A DNA stretch of 64,000 nucleotides from Owenia fusiformis (Eukaryota > Annelida > Polychaeta > Sabellida > Oweniidae), in NCBI GenBank assembly GCA_903813345.2, contig CAIIXF020000012.1, positions 24,380,184 to 24,444,183 on the forward strand. Direction: 5' to 3'. Below the pieces are notes generated by a model. It ran no database searches and was not told the DNA's origin. It saw only the letters and a list, made by a program, of their open reading frames with translations. Positions 21,867 through 33,919 of this stretch are shown in pieces (the stretch's first letter is position 1; each line of letters starts with the position of its first letter). The position numbers and the translations under genes were made by a program.

Positions 21867-24551
21867 CAGTGGAGACGATGGGCTCAATTGCCGTATCATA
21901 TTGCAATTGAACGACGATACGGCAATTGCCGTATCGTCTTATTTTAATTCCAAACGCGCATGTCTAGCAACTCAGCGCTATTAAAGCATAATACGGCAAT
22001 TGCCGTATCGTGCGTCAATTTTATTAAGAGTATTTATTTTTTATTATCGCCCAAATACAACAGCCCTGGAAGGTCTATTAACACGACTCAAGCAAATATT
22101 ATAATTCGAAATTCAATTTTACGCTGGTTTAAATTAAAAAGTCATTTTTATACTTTCTAGGCTCCACCGTAGTGCAATACTTAAATATAATCAATACTGC
22201 GCTTAAGACTGAAACACCGATCTTTGAAATACATTTTTATTTCTATTGAAGGTATGATGTTTGATATCTCAAACGCACTGAGACAACCGATTTTACTTTG
22301 GATAAACAATATTCAAAATTAGGTTTAGCATTTAAATCACTGATTTTTAATTACGAAAATAGACTGAACCTAGTATCAACAAGATATATCAATTATTAGT
22401 CAGTTAGTATGGCCAGTATATTTAATCAAAACATTGTCGATTATATTATGCAATGCTGTTTATTTGCGATATGAAATCTGTGAAAGATTCAGTTAAAAAG
22501 ATTTTTCCTTGGGAAATGGGAAGGAAAGGGAAATGGTAGAATATTTGTCATTATCCACGAAAAAACAAAACTTAGTAGTAGATCTATTGCCCGTGGTAGA
22601 TCGCTATAAAAACGTTCTTGGCAGTCTAATGTGCATGAAGGCATATAGTTTGACAAGTATTACGGAACCAAATACATAAAATAAAGTCTTCTTTGCGCAT
22701 TTGCAATTGCAATAAAGGTTTCAAGAATTTCTTTATAATTATGAGTTTATTACTGTATGTATTTGAATGAAGTTTGTATGATGTACATGTCATTCCTCCT
22801 CCTATGTTGAAGCTGAGACTATACATATCTAATTGCGGGTGGCGCGACACGGGAGATACAACTCTCGGATAAAGTTTAAAATTCCTTTTATCTGTTTATG
22901 TTAGTCTCAGGTTGAAGTAAGTAGGTTTTCAGACGCAAAATGTAATATTTCCGCTGTAAAATAATTACGAATTGAGGCTTAATACTAGTAAATGGAAATG
23001 ATCAAATATGTATCAACATTTTTCAATCTGCGTGGATTCCGTGAAAGTACACGTAACGATTCATACCTGTATGAAGTATGCTGAAACGGCCGAGATCTGC
23101 TTATATATTGATACATGCGCGGCCTTGACAGAGCAAACCTACTAACCCACATACGTGTGCTACTAACCTAGATACGTCTAGCTAATTTGCATAATGTTGT
23201 TGCAGTCTGAATCCACTTTCTGGCTCTAAACTGCCTGTTTAAAAAATGGCATTTATTAGTCTATAACTCTGCTATTAGTTGACAGATTTCGAAATAAATA
23301 AGACCATGGTTATGCTCGGAACTAAAGCTTTCTGATGGTTCCACTTTGTAGTGACCAAATTGCGAGAAAACTGAGGAAATAGAAGGTAAAGGCGATTTCT
23401 CGAATTCCAAGTTTCACATAAGAAATCCTGCGTTCTGATTGGCTGGTTTTCTAGCAGTCCCAATCCACTTTAGCTCTCCAAACTCGCCGTTTTAGAAATG
23501 ACACTTTTCGGTCTTTTTCTCCGCCATTTCTCGGTCGATTTCTAAAAGCATAATGTCATAGTGAAGCTGACAAAACAAGCTTCCCGATTGTATCACTTTT
23601 GAAGCGATCCATGTGCAATAGATAGGTGGAATTCGAGCGTGAAAAAGTTTCTCCATAATCGAAGATTCACTTGAGAAATACTGAGGAATCGGGCATTCTG
23701 CATTTTCCTGCATTCTCAAGTCACTTTCCCGACTCTAAACTGAGTTTCTAGAAATGGCACTTGCTACATACGTCTCTTGGTTTTGTTTCTGGGCGAATTG
23801 GTTGCTGGACGAAATTATCCAGGCAGCATTGTCCGTCTGAGAACAATGGTAATGCGAACGGTACTTAGTACTTTGAACGCGATCTAGTAATGACTTAAAG
23901 CCGAGACTTTTATACCTAAAACGTCAGTGTAAAGGATGAATCAAACCCAAAATGCATGCAGGAAGACGATGTTATTTATAAAAACGATAAAATTAAAATG
24001 AAAACCTGTCTGGTTTCATGTTATTCTCGCCTCTGGAATGTCTGAAGAGCACCTTAACCCCCAAAGTACGTTTTTGTCTTTTGCCTAAAATAAGTGAAAC
24101 TTTGAGAACCCACGGGAGTAATTGCACACGGCAGAATTTAAATGCACGCGAGGAAAAGTTTATTTTATATATGTTCTTCTAATATCAATAAAAAAATTCA
24201 TGCCATCTCTTTATTTAATATTGCCGAAATTAAGTACAAGGAGGGTCTGTTGCAATTTCACAATTTCAGGGATTTCAGGTTGTAATCGGCCCTTGTGCAC
24301 TGGAGTAGAAATAAACGATATCTAGGATAAAATATTTCATGTCATTAAATTTGAACCCCCTATTTATGGAAAAAAACTTCAAAATTGTACCTACTATGGA
24401 TGTTATATGATTTAATATAAATTTGAAGTCCGGAATTGTTTAGATTTTTAAAAGATAACCGTTATTACAAATAATGACGTTCTATACGGCAATTGCCGTA
24501 TCGCCGTTCAAATGCAGTATGATACGGCAATCGAGCCCATCGTCTCCACTG
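21867..24551. mobile_element. 2.7-kb inverted-repeat element with 5-bp target duplication
   Basis: The ends are CAGTGGAGACGATGGGCTC and its inverse, extending about 80 bp per side. GTACC flanks both sides (21862-21866 and 24552-24556), a good 5-bp target-site duplication. The palindrome ATACGGCAATTGCCGTAT occurs three times, twice in the left end and once in the right. The middle (about 23200-23830) has three diverged copies of a roughly 250-bp block containing (A/T)CCACTTT..(G)CTCT..AAACT. Only chance frames are present. The CAGTG start suggests a hAT-like origin, but that is inference. Confidence 0.85.
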
Positions 24552-24556
24552 GTACC

Positions 24557-25820
24557 ACAGTTTACATAAGCATTACGGAACATGTACAAAAATTAACTAA
24601 AATCGATTTTCATGAAATAAAGCATGTTGGACGAAAGAGAATTCAATCCACCAAACACATGATTAATTTGCATTTTCTACAGTATTAGAAACAATGTAAC
24701 AATCAATATATTTTTACGAATTTCATTTTTATTGGCTTAAACATCCGGCTATCATAACTTTGCCCCTCTACCCGCAATCATTTTGATTTTTACGCCAAAA
24801 AGTGCCATTTATCTGTTGCCGAAGCTAGAAAATAACAGAGGCACAAAAAACTTGCAAAGAGTACTACTGAAAAATGGAACATAATGGTGTCCAAAAAACA
24901 TTTCTTTAGTGTGCTCGAGATCACAAACTTGGCAATTTATTAACAATGAGGAAAATGACTAAAGAACATAGGGAAATTAATAAGCGTCTTTATTCTTGCT
25001 TTTCAACACTACGCATTGACGTTTTGGCGTCCATTGTTCCTACGCCACTGAATAGCGTACTTATAGCCGAGACTAACATAAAGATATGTGGACATATTCA
25101 TATGACTAGTACTAATGCTTATTTAGTTGATGGAGTTGTAACATATACTGTTTTTTCATCATAAGTACAGCTAAAAATCAGGTTGATCTCCGGGAACTGA
25201 TGAACGTCATGAGCGAGGATTCTGACACTGAACCACAAGGCACTCCCTTTACGTCTGCAGGATAAATTCATCACAATTTATTTTGATTGTTCTAATCTAG
25301 TAGTTATGTGTTGCTCAGAACCGGAAAATCGTCCGAACAATCGTAATAACAATCCCGATACTGACACCTTTATCAGGAGTGTTTTGACACTTTCCTCCAT
25401 TTGTTTATCTTGTACTGTATATAATTCTTTTTTAAATACGTTTTATTCTTTCATTATAGCTCAAAATATCACTCGTTACCTCGGATTGGAACAACCCAAG
25501 ATTGCGTGTTGAGTTGTCCTACTTTAAGTGAAAGTTAATTCAAGCTGTTTCTATTCCAAGTGGCATTGATTGTATACAAATTGTTCCCTTCATCAGTTTA
25601 TGGTCTTTCAAGTGAAATAGGAAAAGGAAAGGTGGGATTTTAATGCTGCCTTTGAGCATGTTTATTTGAAAAATGACATTTAATCCAACTTGTTGAAGTC
25701 TGCTGTCGAAAGACACTCAATGGTTATTAAATAATTTTTACATTAAAAAGAATTTTTGCAAGGTTAACACGATTTATTAGAACAAAACATGATACAGCTA
25801 AATACATAGAAGCAGATAGG
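24557..25820. other. Gene-free stretch, nothing recognised
   Basis: Short chance frames only (for example at 24946-25164 and 25306-25512, 68-72 codons), without domain-like sequence or supported splice sites. Confidence 0.5.
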
Positions 25821-28400
25821 TACATAACAAATTTCAACAGAATCACTCCATTACTTTAAGTTGCTTAGAATTGTAAAATTACACACATAAAAATAGTGGT
25901 CACCCACTATACTGTATATAGCTACAGTATACAAGGCATTAACATGACAAAATGTCACCACCTAAAACAATTTGGTCAATTTAAAGCAAGTTGGAAAATA
26001 CCTTTTGACCTTAAGAAGGTTTGATTGGAACTTCTTAGAACATGTAGATGATTTTGAAAAAAAAATTCGTCAATTTGAAGCAAGTTGAAAAAATACCTCT
26101 TTGACTTTTATTGAAGGTCAAATGTAAAGTCAGATTTGAACTTCTGAGAACATGTAGATGATTTTGAAAAAAAAATTAAGTAAATTTGAAGCAAGTTGAA
26201 AAAAGACCTTTTTGACCTTGAAAAGGTCATTGAAGGTCAAATGTCAAATCTAAAGTCAGATTTGAACTTCTGAGAACATGTAGATGATTTTGAAAAAAAA
26301 TTAGTCAATTTGAAGCAAGTTGAAAAAAGGCCCTTTTGGACCTTGAGAAGGTCATTGAAGGTCAAAGGTCAAATCTAAAGTCAGATTTGAATTTCTGAGA
26401 ACATGTAGATGATTTTGAAAAAAAAAATTAGTCAATTTGAAGCAAGTTGAAAAAAGACCTTTTTGACCTTTTTTGACCTTGAGAAGGTCATTGAAGGTCA
26501 AATGTCAAATCTAAAGTCAAATCTAAAGTCATATTTGAATTTCTGAGAACATGTAGATGATTTTGAAAAAAAATTTAGTCAATTTGAAGCAAGATGAAAA
26601 AATACCTTTTTGACCTTTTTTGACATTGAGAAGGTCATTGAAGGTCAAATGTCAAATCTAAAGTCAGATTTGAATTTCTGAGAACATGTAGATGATTTTG
26701 AAAAAAAAATTTAGTCAATTTGAAGCAAGTTGAAAAAAGACCTTTTTGACCTTTTTTGACTTTGAGAAGGTCATTGAAGGTCAAATGTCAAATCTTAAGT
26801 CAAATCTAAAGTCAGATTTGAATTCCTGAGAACACGTAGATGATTTTGAAATTTTTTTTAGTCAATTTGAAGCAAGTTGAAAACAGACCTTTTTGACCTT
26901 TTTTGACCGTGAGAAGGTCATTGAAGGTCAAATGTCAAATTTTAAGTCAAATCTTAAGTCAGATTTGAATTTCTGAGAACACGTAGATGATTTTGAAAAA
27001 AAATTTAGTCAATTTGAAGCAAGTTGAAAACAGACCTTTTTGACCTTGAGAAGGTCATTGAAGGTCAAATGTCAAATCTAAAGTCAGATTTGAAGGTCAA
27101 ATGTCAAAACTAAAGTCAAATCTAAAGTCAGATTTGAATTTCTGAGAACATGTAGATGATTTTGAAAAAAAATTTAGTCAATGTAAAGCAAGTTGAAAAA
27201 AGACCTTTTTGACCTTGAGAAGGTCATTGAAGGTCAAATGTCAAATCTAAAGTCAGATTTGAACTTCTGAGAACATGTAGATGATTTAGAAAAAAATTGA
27301 AGTCAGTCTAAACAGTATTTGTTAAGTTATAGGAAGTTGTAAGAAATTGTTACAGACGCCGGACGCCAACCTCCAACCGCCGGACGCCAACCGCCGTCGC
27401 AAAAAACGGAGACCATAACAATATGTCACCACTTTTGGTGGTGACATAATAGCCAAAGTGACAGTACCATGCTTTTGAGTATGCATATGATATGCACATA
27501 ACAAAGAAGAACAGAATCGCTCCATTACTTTTTAAGTTATGATAAAAAACCTAAAATAACACACTTAAAAATGTGGCCATGCTTATGGGTATTTAAATAT
27601 CAAATATGAACAAAAACACTCTTTTCCAGTTTTAACACATGCCGTGAAATAGCATGTAACGGCCGCCATTTTTCAAGATGGCTACCATGTTTTTGAAATA
27701 TTTAGATTTTTAACAAGGAGGATTGGCAGCCATTATTCAAACTGATACTTAGTTGCCTGCAGTTGTACAATTTAGTAAAAATATTAAAGTTCTCTTTGGA
27801 CAAAGTTATTTGTTGAGAGATGGTCATTAAGAAAATGTTGGTAGTATTCAAGCTTCCTCAGCAGATCTAGTCTGCAAAAATGAGTAATAGTGTTACTAAA
27901 TTGGTGTACTCCGGGCGAAGGAGTATCTAGATGAATAACAGCTTCCAATCCTCCTTGGATTTTTTAACTAATCAATTTCTTTGCATTTAAAACATGTTAA
28001 TATTACAGTTGTACCTAAAATACTGTAAAGATATATGACACCAAAATTGCGAAACTGGTGGTCATTTTGAAACTGGTGGCAATTTTGAAAATCTGCTTTC
28101 GAGCAGAATGTGTCATTTGCATGTTTTTATATATATAAATATCAACAAAATGGTTCTATTAGTTTTCAAGATATAACACAAAAAATGAAACACAAATTAA
28201 AATGCCCTTCATCAAACAGAGACAATGGCTCAACCTCCAAGTTCTTACATATCAAATATAAACATCATCCCATTATTTCCACATTGCAGTGTGTGCACTA
28301 AGCACCCTACAACGTAAAAAATATCTACAAAATCTGCTGGTTTCCCAGTTGTAGTAAAAATCATAAAATAACATATATAAAAATGGCTGGAGAAAGTGGG
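25821..28400. repeat. Dispersed repeat complex around a minisatellite
   Basis: The flanks (25830-25930, 27490-27700 and 27985-28400) carry blocks such as GAACAAAATCGCTCC-like, AAAATAACACACATAAAAAT and CTTTCGAGCAGAA, which also occur in the array at 54540-55190. An inner unit from about 25945 to 27448 has ATGTCACCACC at one end and GGTGGTGACATA at the other, so it may be an inverted-repeat element that captured the minisatellite. Confidence 0.6.
25970..27300. repeat. Minisatellite rich in AGGTCA half-sites (about 10 copies)
   Basis: Units of about 105-170 bp share AGAACATGTAGATGATTTTG, AGTCAATTTGAAGCAAGTTG, and a variable cluster of TTTTTGACCTT, GAGAAGGTCATTGAAGGTCA and AATCTAAAGTCAGATTTGAA. 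Unit length varies mainly by expansion of the TGACCT and AAAGTCA blocks. Confidence 0.9.
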
Positions 28401-28565
28401 GCAGAAAAAAATTGGGCCCAAAAATATTTTAGGCCAAATTATAACCTCATCAATTTTCCAAATTTAGGCTCATTTTTGGGTTTCAGGGGTCCAAAATATT
28501 TTCACCTCAAACTTGAAATATGCCCCCTCCCCCTAGTTGCTTTTCATATATCCACCCCTGTAACT

Positions 28566-30416
28566 TTACAGCCACTTTAAATGTTCATTCTTAACAAGAT
28601 TGGAGAGATCACCAAAGAAAAGAGGACAGTCAAATGAAGTCACAACCTCTACTGAACCAGACTCAGGGTCAAATTCTAACACCTTTTTATTTCCTCTAAA
28701 TGGAGCCTTCAAACCTCCAAATGCCAATATTTTGCTGCTTCTCACAATTAATGTTGCATATTCAAGAACCGGTAATACCTTGTGGTATAAATCAGTCCAC
28801 TGGTTTGCTTGGGGACTATATTTTGAAATGGTTTGACACCCTGACCAAAAGCAGTAAATTTCCTCGTTGTAACACACTCCACGGATACCATATTGGGAAA
28901 TGCTTTCCTCTAATTCCTGAGAAGATGGGGGCAACTTTGGTCCCATTGATATGTTGCCATTCCTACTATTATATATTTGGAGAAAACGGCTACTTCTTCT
29001 ATCCACGGTACAGCCACCAATTATGTACAAGAACCCCTTTACAGCAACTGTCAAATGTTCAAACACTGGGTGAATCAAAGCGGTAGTAGCTCCTTGGGGT
29101 GCTTGCCAGACATCATTTCTCCAATCATACATGTTTATCCAAGAGCTTACAGTTGTGTCTCCACTATCCTCCATTCCACCAATCAAATACATGTAGTCAC
29201 CACTTAATGTAAATGTGAATCCTTCCAAGCAGGTAGCATTTGAAGGTCTTGCACACTTTATCCAAGATTCCATTGTATAATTCCCATTCTCTTGCTTATA
29301 TGTGTATCGGTAAAGACACTTGTCAGAATCATATCTGTAAATGTTGTGTCCCACCAAGCAGACTTCTGAGTCAAGAAACTCATCACAATACTTGTGTTCA
29401 GGCATTGTCCATGTCATCTCAAATGTTTGCTCTTTCGATAAAGTTTCTTTGATCAAGTTAATAGAACTGTCCTCGTCATATTCATTATTGAACGGTAGAG
29501 AAATTCTTGATGAAAAAAGCTTTGTCTCACAATTCCTTGGTTTGCATCTGTAATAATGCTCTTCATGCTGGTAACATGGTGTGGTTTGGTGACGAAATGC
29601 AGCAATGATATAGTTATTCAGACATGGGAACAGATTGGTCAATGCGTGTGTGTAGATGTCATCAGTTAAGACCTTAGACTTTATAAAACAAAATCTGACA
29701 CAATCAAACAGCTCCATGATATGATCCTCTCGTTCTTCAGCTTTGGACATCCAGCGATCTATAGCGTAGAAAACATTTTCTTCATCAGTGACAACTAGCC
29801 TATCATCTCCAAGGTAACTGACAAGACAGTTTTTTTCAAGTTCCAATAATCCATCCGTCTTCCATACATCATCAAAGTGCTGCAACGCATATTCATTTGC
29901 TGATTCAGCTAGCTTAGGTTGGCCTATACATTGAGCTGTCTGGGCAATTTCGAAGCAATTGTTATCTGCTATATTTAACATAAGATAATCAGCCAAAATA
30001 TCCTTCATTTCATTTTCTATCTGGAACATATCAACAGCTTTCAGAGCTTCAAGTGCCTGCTTGACGCTAAGGTTATTAATCCTTATGTTACTGTTATCCT
30101 TGAAGTCATGGTAAATGAATCCCAAAATATGTTCCATTGTGGTACTTGAAACATCTTTCAGCTCGATGGATTTCTTTGTGGTTTCAGCCATTCCATTTGT
30201 CAACAATGAACGGAAGTATGGTGAGTTTGCAGCTAAGATGATTTTATGGCAATTGAATTGTTTACCTTCAACTTCTAATGTAACATCAGTGAAAACCTCA
30301 TCCTGCCAAAGTTCATTCAAATGAGTTTTGAAATAAACATCCTTCTTGCCTGTATTTGGGAGAGGTACGGAGACACTTTTAGAGACAGAGTCTCCTTCAT
30401 TTCCATTTGATGACAT
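28566..30416 (-). CDS. BTB-BACK-Kelch protein (KLHL family), paralogue 1
   Basis: This 616-residue protein is predicted to be a substrate adaptor of a CUL3 RING ubiquitin ligase. The BTB domain (about 28-135) shows FTDVTLEVEGKQFNCHKIIL and AANSPYFRSLL, then GMAET, which supplies a phi-x-E type CUL3 contact. BACK follows (about 140-250, with ENVFYAIDRWM and LFDCVRFCF). At least four Kelch-like blades are visible in the C-terminal half (YLIGG, YIIGG, a YCFW blade, LAFGG); the region from about 290 to 390 is a poor match to Kelch. I start at the second methionine (MSSNGNEG), because TGTCATTTCAG|ACTACAATG is a splice acceptor shared by all three paralogues. The coding region is one exon, with the 5' UTR spliced. 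It is head to head with paralogue 2. BTB-BACK is nearly the same as in paralogue 2 (roughly 90% identical by eye), while the Kelch half is more diverged. Confidence 0.9.
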   Translation of the reverse strand: MSSNGNEGDSVSKSVSVPLPNTGKKDVYFKTHLNELWQDEVFTDVTLEVEGKQFNCHKIILAANSPYFRSLLTNGMAETTKKSIELKDVSSTTMEHILGFIYHDFKDNSNIRINNLSVKQALEALKAVDMFQIENEMKDILADYLMLNIADNNCFEIAQTAQCIGQPKLAESANEYALQHFDDVWKTDGLLELEKNCLVSYLGDDRLVVTDEENVFYAIDRWMSKAEEREDHIMELFDCVRFCFIKSKVLTDDIYTHALTNLFPCLNNYIIAAFRHQTTPCYQHEEHYYRCKPRNCETKLFSSRISLPFNNEYDEDSSINLIKETLSKEQTFEMTWTMPEHKYCDEFLDSEVCLVGHNIYRYDSDKCLYRYTYKQENGNYTMESWIKCARPSNATCLEGFTFTLSGDYMYLIGGMEDSGDTTVSSWINMYDWRNDVWQAPQGATTALIHPVFEHLTVAVKGFLYIIGGCTVDRRSSRFLQIYNSRNGNISMGPKLPPSSQELEESISQYGIRGVCYNEEIYCFWSGCQTISKYSPQANQWTDLYHKVLPVLEYATLIVRSSKILAFGGLKAPFRGNKKVLEFDPESGSVEVVTSFDCPLFFGDLSNLVKNEHLKWL

Positions 30417-30425
30417 TGTAGTCTG
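30417..30425 (-). promoter_or_regulatory. 5' UTR splice acceptor of KLHL paralogue 1
   Basis: TTTTTGTCATTTCAG precedes ACTACAATG on the minus strand. The same arrangement sits before the ATG of the other two paralogues. Confidence 0.7.
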
Positions 30426-30822
30426 AAATGACAAAAACAGTGTATTAGCAAGGAGGATAAACTATGCAAATATCCTTACCACGAATGTGAAAAAAGAAAT
30501 AAAAAACAAAATTCCATTAATTTTTGGAGAAACTTTTTATATCATTTTCAGTTGATATGTAGCCTACCTCCAAGGCCACATTATACATGTTACAGGTGCT
30601 CCCTGACACTGGGTAGTATGAGTGTGGGCCCACCCTGCGTTGCAGGACACTGAAAAACTTGTATCAATACCTGACACCATGGGATTTCAACTAGTTTACA
30701 CCTAGACTTTTGGCCAAATGTGGAAGAACGCATGCCATTTATACTCTACACTGGTACTCCATTTTATTGTGCTATTACCAAAATGGATCGTTTCAATAAC
30801 GTCAGAACCTCGAATAAGGTAA

Positions 30823-30960
30823 GATTTTTTTATTTATTTCACGAAATGTAGGCAGGATTCCCACAACATTTTATTTTTGTGTCAGTATCATATGTTTTAG
30901 AAAATGTAAATTTTTGTGAACAAATAGTTCAGAAGACAACAGAATCGTCGATTTGGGTAC
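30823..30960 (+). mobile_element. Partial copy of the 55317-55601 MITE
   Basis: Shares GTAGGCAG(A/G)ATTCCCAC(G/A)ACAT, CAGTATCATATG and AGTTCAGAAGACAACAGAAT with the left half of the element at 55317. It lies in the presumed 5' UTR intron of KLHL paralogue 1. Confidence 0.7.
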
Positions 30961-31117
30961 ATCACTTTAGTTACGTAGACTTAACTTCAAAAATGGTTAA
31001 GATCTGCACTTCTAACCCACGGCCGTCACAAACAATCTTTTCAAAAATGTTTTCGTTCCACAAGTACCTTAAACACTTGATACCTGACACATACTTGTAA
31101 TAAAAATGTTGTTGGCA

Positions 31118-31320
31118 TAAGATCCAAGTCAAAATAATCTAGGTCGGGGAGATTCCCATAGACCCTCCCATAGACCACATGTTACAAATTCACAAAAGGT
31201 GAAATATCTTTTCTTGTGTTGGGCATATAATATTTTCTTTTACTTGACATATTTTTGTTTGTATAATCATGAGATACATAAGGATTATATGAAATCAGCC
31301 ACCGGGTAGATTCTACGTAC
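31118..31320 (-). mobile_element. Partial copy of the 7975/36365 MITE
   Basis: Collinear with part of 36365-36786: GGGGAGATTCCC..ATAGACC, AAATCAC/TTCACAAAA and GAAATATCTTTTCTT match. Confidence 0.7.
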
Positions 31321-32225
31321 TGCATTTTCTCGCGAAAAGGCCCATGGGTGTTTATTTGAAAAAGGGGTGTGTGAAAATGTTTTCATCACTCTTTATAAAG
31401 GACAATGGGTGTTCTTACAATTCTCTTCTGGGCCCAAATTAATTTTGGGGCCAAAAAAGGCCTCATATTTTAATTTCAGGCCTTTGTTGAGTTTTAAAAT
31501 TTGGGTGTCGACTTTAATTGTGGCTTGCAACCAAAGATACATGTACCTCAAGAAAAGCCGGAGATTGCCGAAGATTTTCTTTGCAGATAAAGTTGGCTGA
31601 GGGTGCCACGAATGTGAAGAGGACGTCTCTTATTGGTCATAAAGAGAGGCTCGGCATTCTCCGTCAGACTGAATCGGCAAAATTCGGTTGTATGGCTTAC
31701 CTTTGGTTGTATGGCTTACATGTATCTTCGGCTGCATGGCCTAAACTCGATTGAATTATTAGATGCTGTCCCTTTAAAATTTGGATATTTGTTTACAGAT
31801 GCAACACCTCTCAATTTAATTTCAAATCTCAAATTCTAATAATGACAAATTGAGAGTTTTTTATAAGGCTACGGGAAACTCTGGTTCCCCGGGTCTGGTT
31901 CATGCCTTCAATGTTCAGACATTTTGCTACAGAAATGATCTGTTTCGGTAAACCTGGATATAATCGAGTTGAGTACCAGTGCTCTAGTTATGAGTATATG
32001 GTCTCTGTGCAACTTGTGACAGGTCCATGTGCCACGCCCATTGCCTTTCAACAATAAACCACACACAAAACTAGCATAAAATACCTGCACACGACGAGAG
32101 ACCACTCGTTGTAATTAGTAACTCCAATCTAAAGAAAATCCTGAATTCATTTATATCCATAAGAAGCGAACCTGTTATTACAATGCATATGTAACAAAGA
32201 AACGGGATATAACAAAGTAAACTTA

Positions 32226-32545
32226 CATAACTTTACCTTCAAACTTTATTTGAAATCTGAAATCAATTTTCACTAAATTTCCGAACGTGTAACTTTGTAA
32301 TTGCAAAACAAGCCTTTGTTGCAGGATTGGCGGTTCCAGAAAGAAACTTATTCACCAAAATGCAATGTGCAATAAAAATCGTGATCGTCTAAGTATAATT
32401 GGAGTGGATAATGTAAAAAATGTGTAAGATGATTGTGAGTTATTTTACCACGAATCCAACTCGTTCGGAAATTCTGTCAAAACTGATTTCCGGTTGTGAA
32501 AAATTCTGAAAAGTTGGCGCTAAAGAGTAAACAGTTAGAAACTAG
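32226..32545. promoter_or_regulatory. Putative bidirectional promoter of the head-to-head KLHL pair
   Basis: On the minus strand a GTAAGTTTA donor starts at 32226, with a second option (GAAG|GTAAAG) at 32236. On the plus strand a strong donor CTAG|GTAAGTACG follows 32545. These would end short divergent 5' UTR exons that splice to the acceptors before paralogues 1 and 2. The region between is marked by an inverted pair, AAATTTCCGAACG (32275-32287) and CGTTCGGAAATT (32462-32473). No TATA box is obvious. This is inferred from the splice signals. Confidence 0.4.
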
Positions 32546-32712
32546 GTAAGTACGTGAGTTCTATTATGATGGTCTCAGATTTACCTTAACCTATTTGTAA
32601 CATTTTCGAAAGCTACAACTGATCTATTTGTTGGAAGAGGTAAATATTTCTTTCTTACAGAAAAATTTGAATGTTTGGAAGTACTCTGGAGAGCCTAAAG
32701 GGTGTATATTAT

Positions 32713-32736
32713 CCGTTCCAGGAAGTCCTGGAACGG
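32713..32736. repeat. Short perfect palindrome (11-bp stem)
   Basis: CCGTTCCAGGA is followed by AG and TCCTGGAACGG. It stands at the left edge of a TGAAA-rich low-complexity region. Confidence 0.9.
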
Positions 32737-32754
32737 GATAAGGTGTATACACTG

Positions 32755-33610
32755 GCAGGCGAAATGCTTGAAACGGAGGGCGAAAGAACGAAATGCTTGA
32801 AATGAAAGAGAATTTGAAAACGCTTGAAAAGGCGAAACAGTCGAAAGCAGCGAAACTTACTCGAGTCTCTAGCTTACAGCTAGACGAAACTTCATTGATT
32901 TCGTATGTACTCTAGAAAAGGTGCTACACGCACCTACACGCACCTAGAACTCATTTTTAATAAATTTTATAAATATTTTTAAGAATATTAATCATATTTA
33001 GGATGAAGCGTTGCTTGTCTGGATTTAGATATTTCAAAATTTCATTTCGGAGTTTGACACATGGTGAAATTTTCTCGCTGTAGCTAGAAATGGCTTCCGG
33101 TTCTGGACGTTTGAAATTATTCTCGCTTAAAGAAATCAAATATAACAATAGATTCAGACGGGGATGTGAGCTGATGTTCTTCAAATCTATACATAAAGGT
33201 ATATTTCATATTATTATGCCATATTTACTGTGCGTGTGACACAATGATTTACAATATTTATAATACTAAGGCAGCTCAATCTTCCTCCTCAAAGCCGGAA
33301 TATAGAGAAGGCTTTGGACCGAAGTAAAGCGAAACAGTAATTTTATTTTTCGAGACGTATTCATTGAAATGATTGAAAAGCCCTAGGGAAATGCTTGAAA
33401 TGAAAAACGTGCATGTTCGTTTTTCTTATCAATCGTTTCGCCCATTTCTTCATGAATTTTTCGTATAATTAAAATGCTTTATACGGCGAAACAGGCGCAA
33501 ACAGCGAAACTTTATATTCATTTCAAAGGCGAATGGATTGAAATGCTCGAAATGACGCAAGCATCGAAACGTAACGATTGAACTGATTGAAACAATTGAA
33601 ATGATTGAAA
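32755..33610. repeat. Cryptically simple GAAA/TGCTTGAAA-rich region
   Basis: GCGAAACAG, GAAATGCTTGAAATGA and TTGAAATGATTGAAA variants recur irregularly, with GAGAGCCTAAAGG-type motifs flanking the region near 32690 and 33765. It lies in the presumed 5' UTR intron of KLHL paralogue 2, and no gene is seen. Confidence 0.5.
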
Positions 33611-33919
33611 ATTTATTTATAGTGCTTACAGGGCTTTAGGCTCTTTACTAAAGACTTTAGCATTTTGGTAACCTATTTTAAATCTTAAGGTTCTTTAGCA
33701 TTTCGAATTAAGAGCCTATAATTTAAGGCTATTTAGCATTTGATAGCCAATTTTGCTAGAGAGCCTAAAGGAATTTTAAGTGACGGAAATGACAAAATAT
33801 TGCTTCTAAGAGGAGATCAGACAACTTTGACAAATTTGTAATGACCCGAGGGCGCCCCAGGGGAATGACTAACTAACGAGCATAGTGTTACAAGCCAGAT
33901 AAAGAAATTGTGCTAAATT

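Noticed and set aside
24946-25512. Two plus-strand frames of 68-72 codons
   Set aside because: No domain, splice or conservation evidence visible; length is within chance for AT-rich DNA.
28600-29553. Several plus-strand frames of 70-128 codons within KLHL paralogue 1 (and mirror frames in the others)
   Set aside because: Antisense shadows of a conserved coding exon.
30417-30434. Upstream in-frame methionine of KLHL paralogue 1
   Set aside because: It lies before a conserved splice acceptor (TCATTTCAG), so it is intronic. The same reasoning applies to 37368-37424 in paralogue 2.
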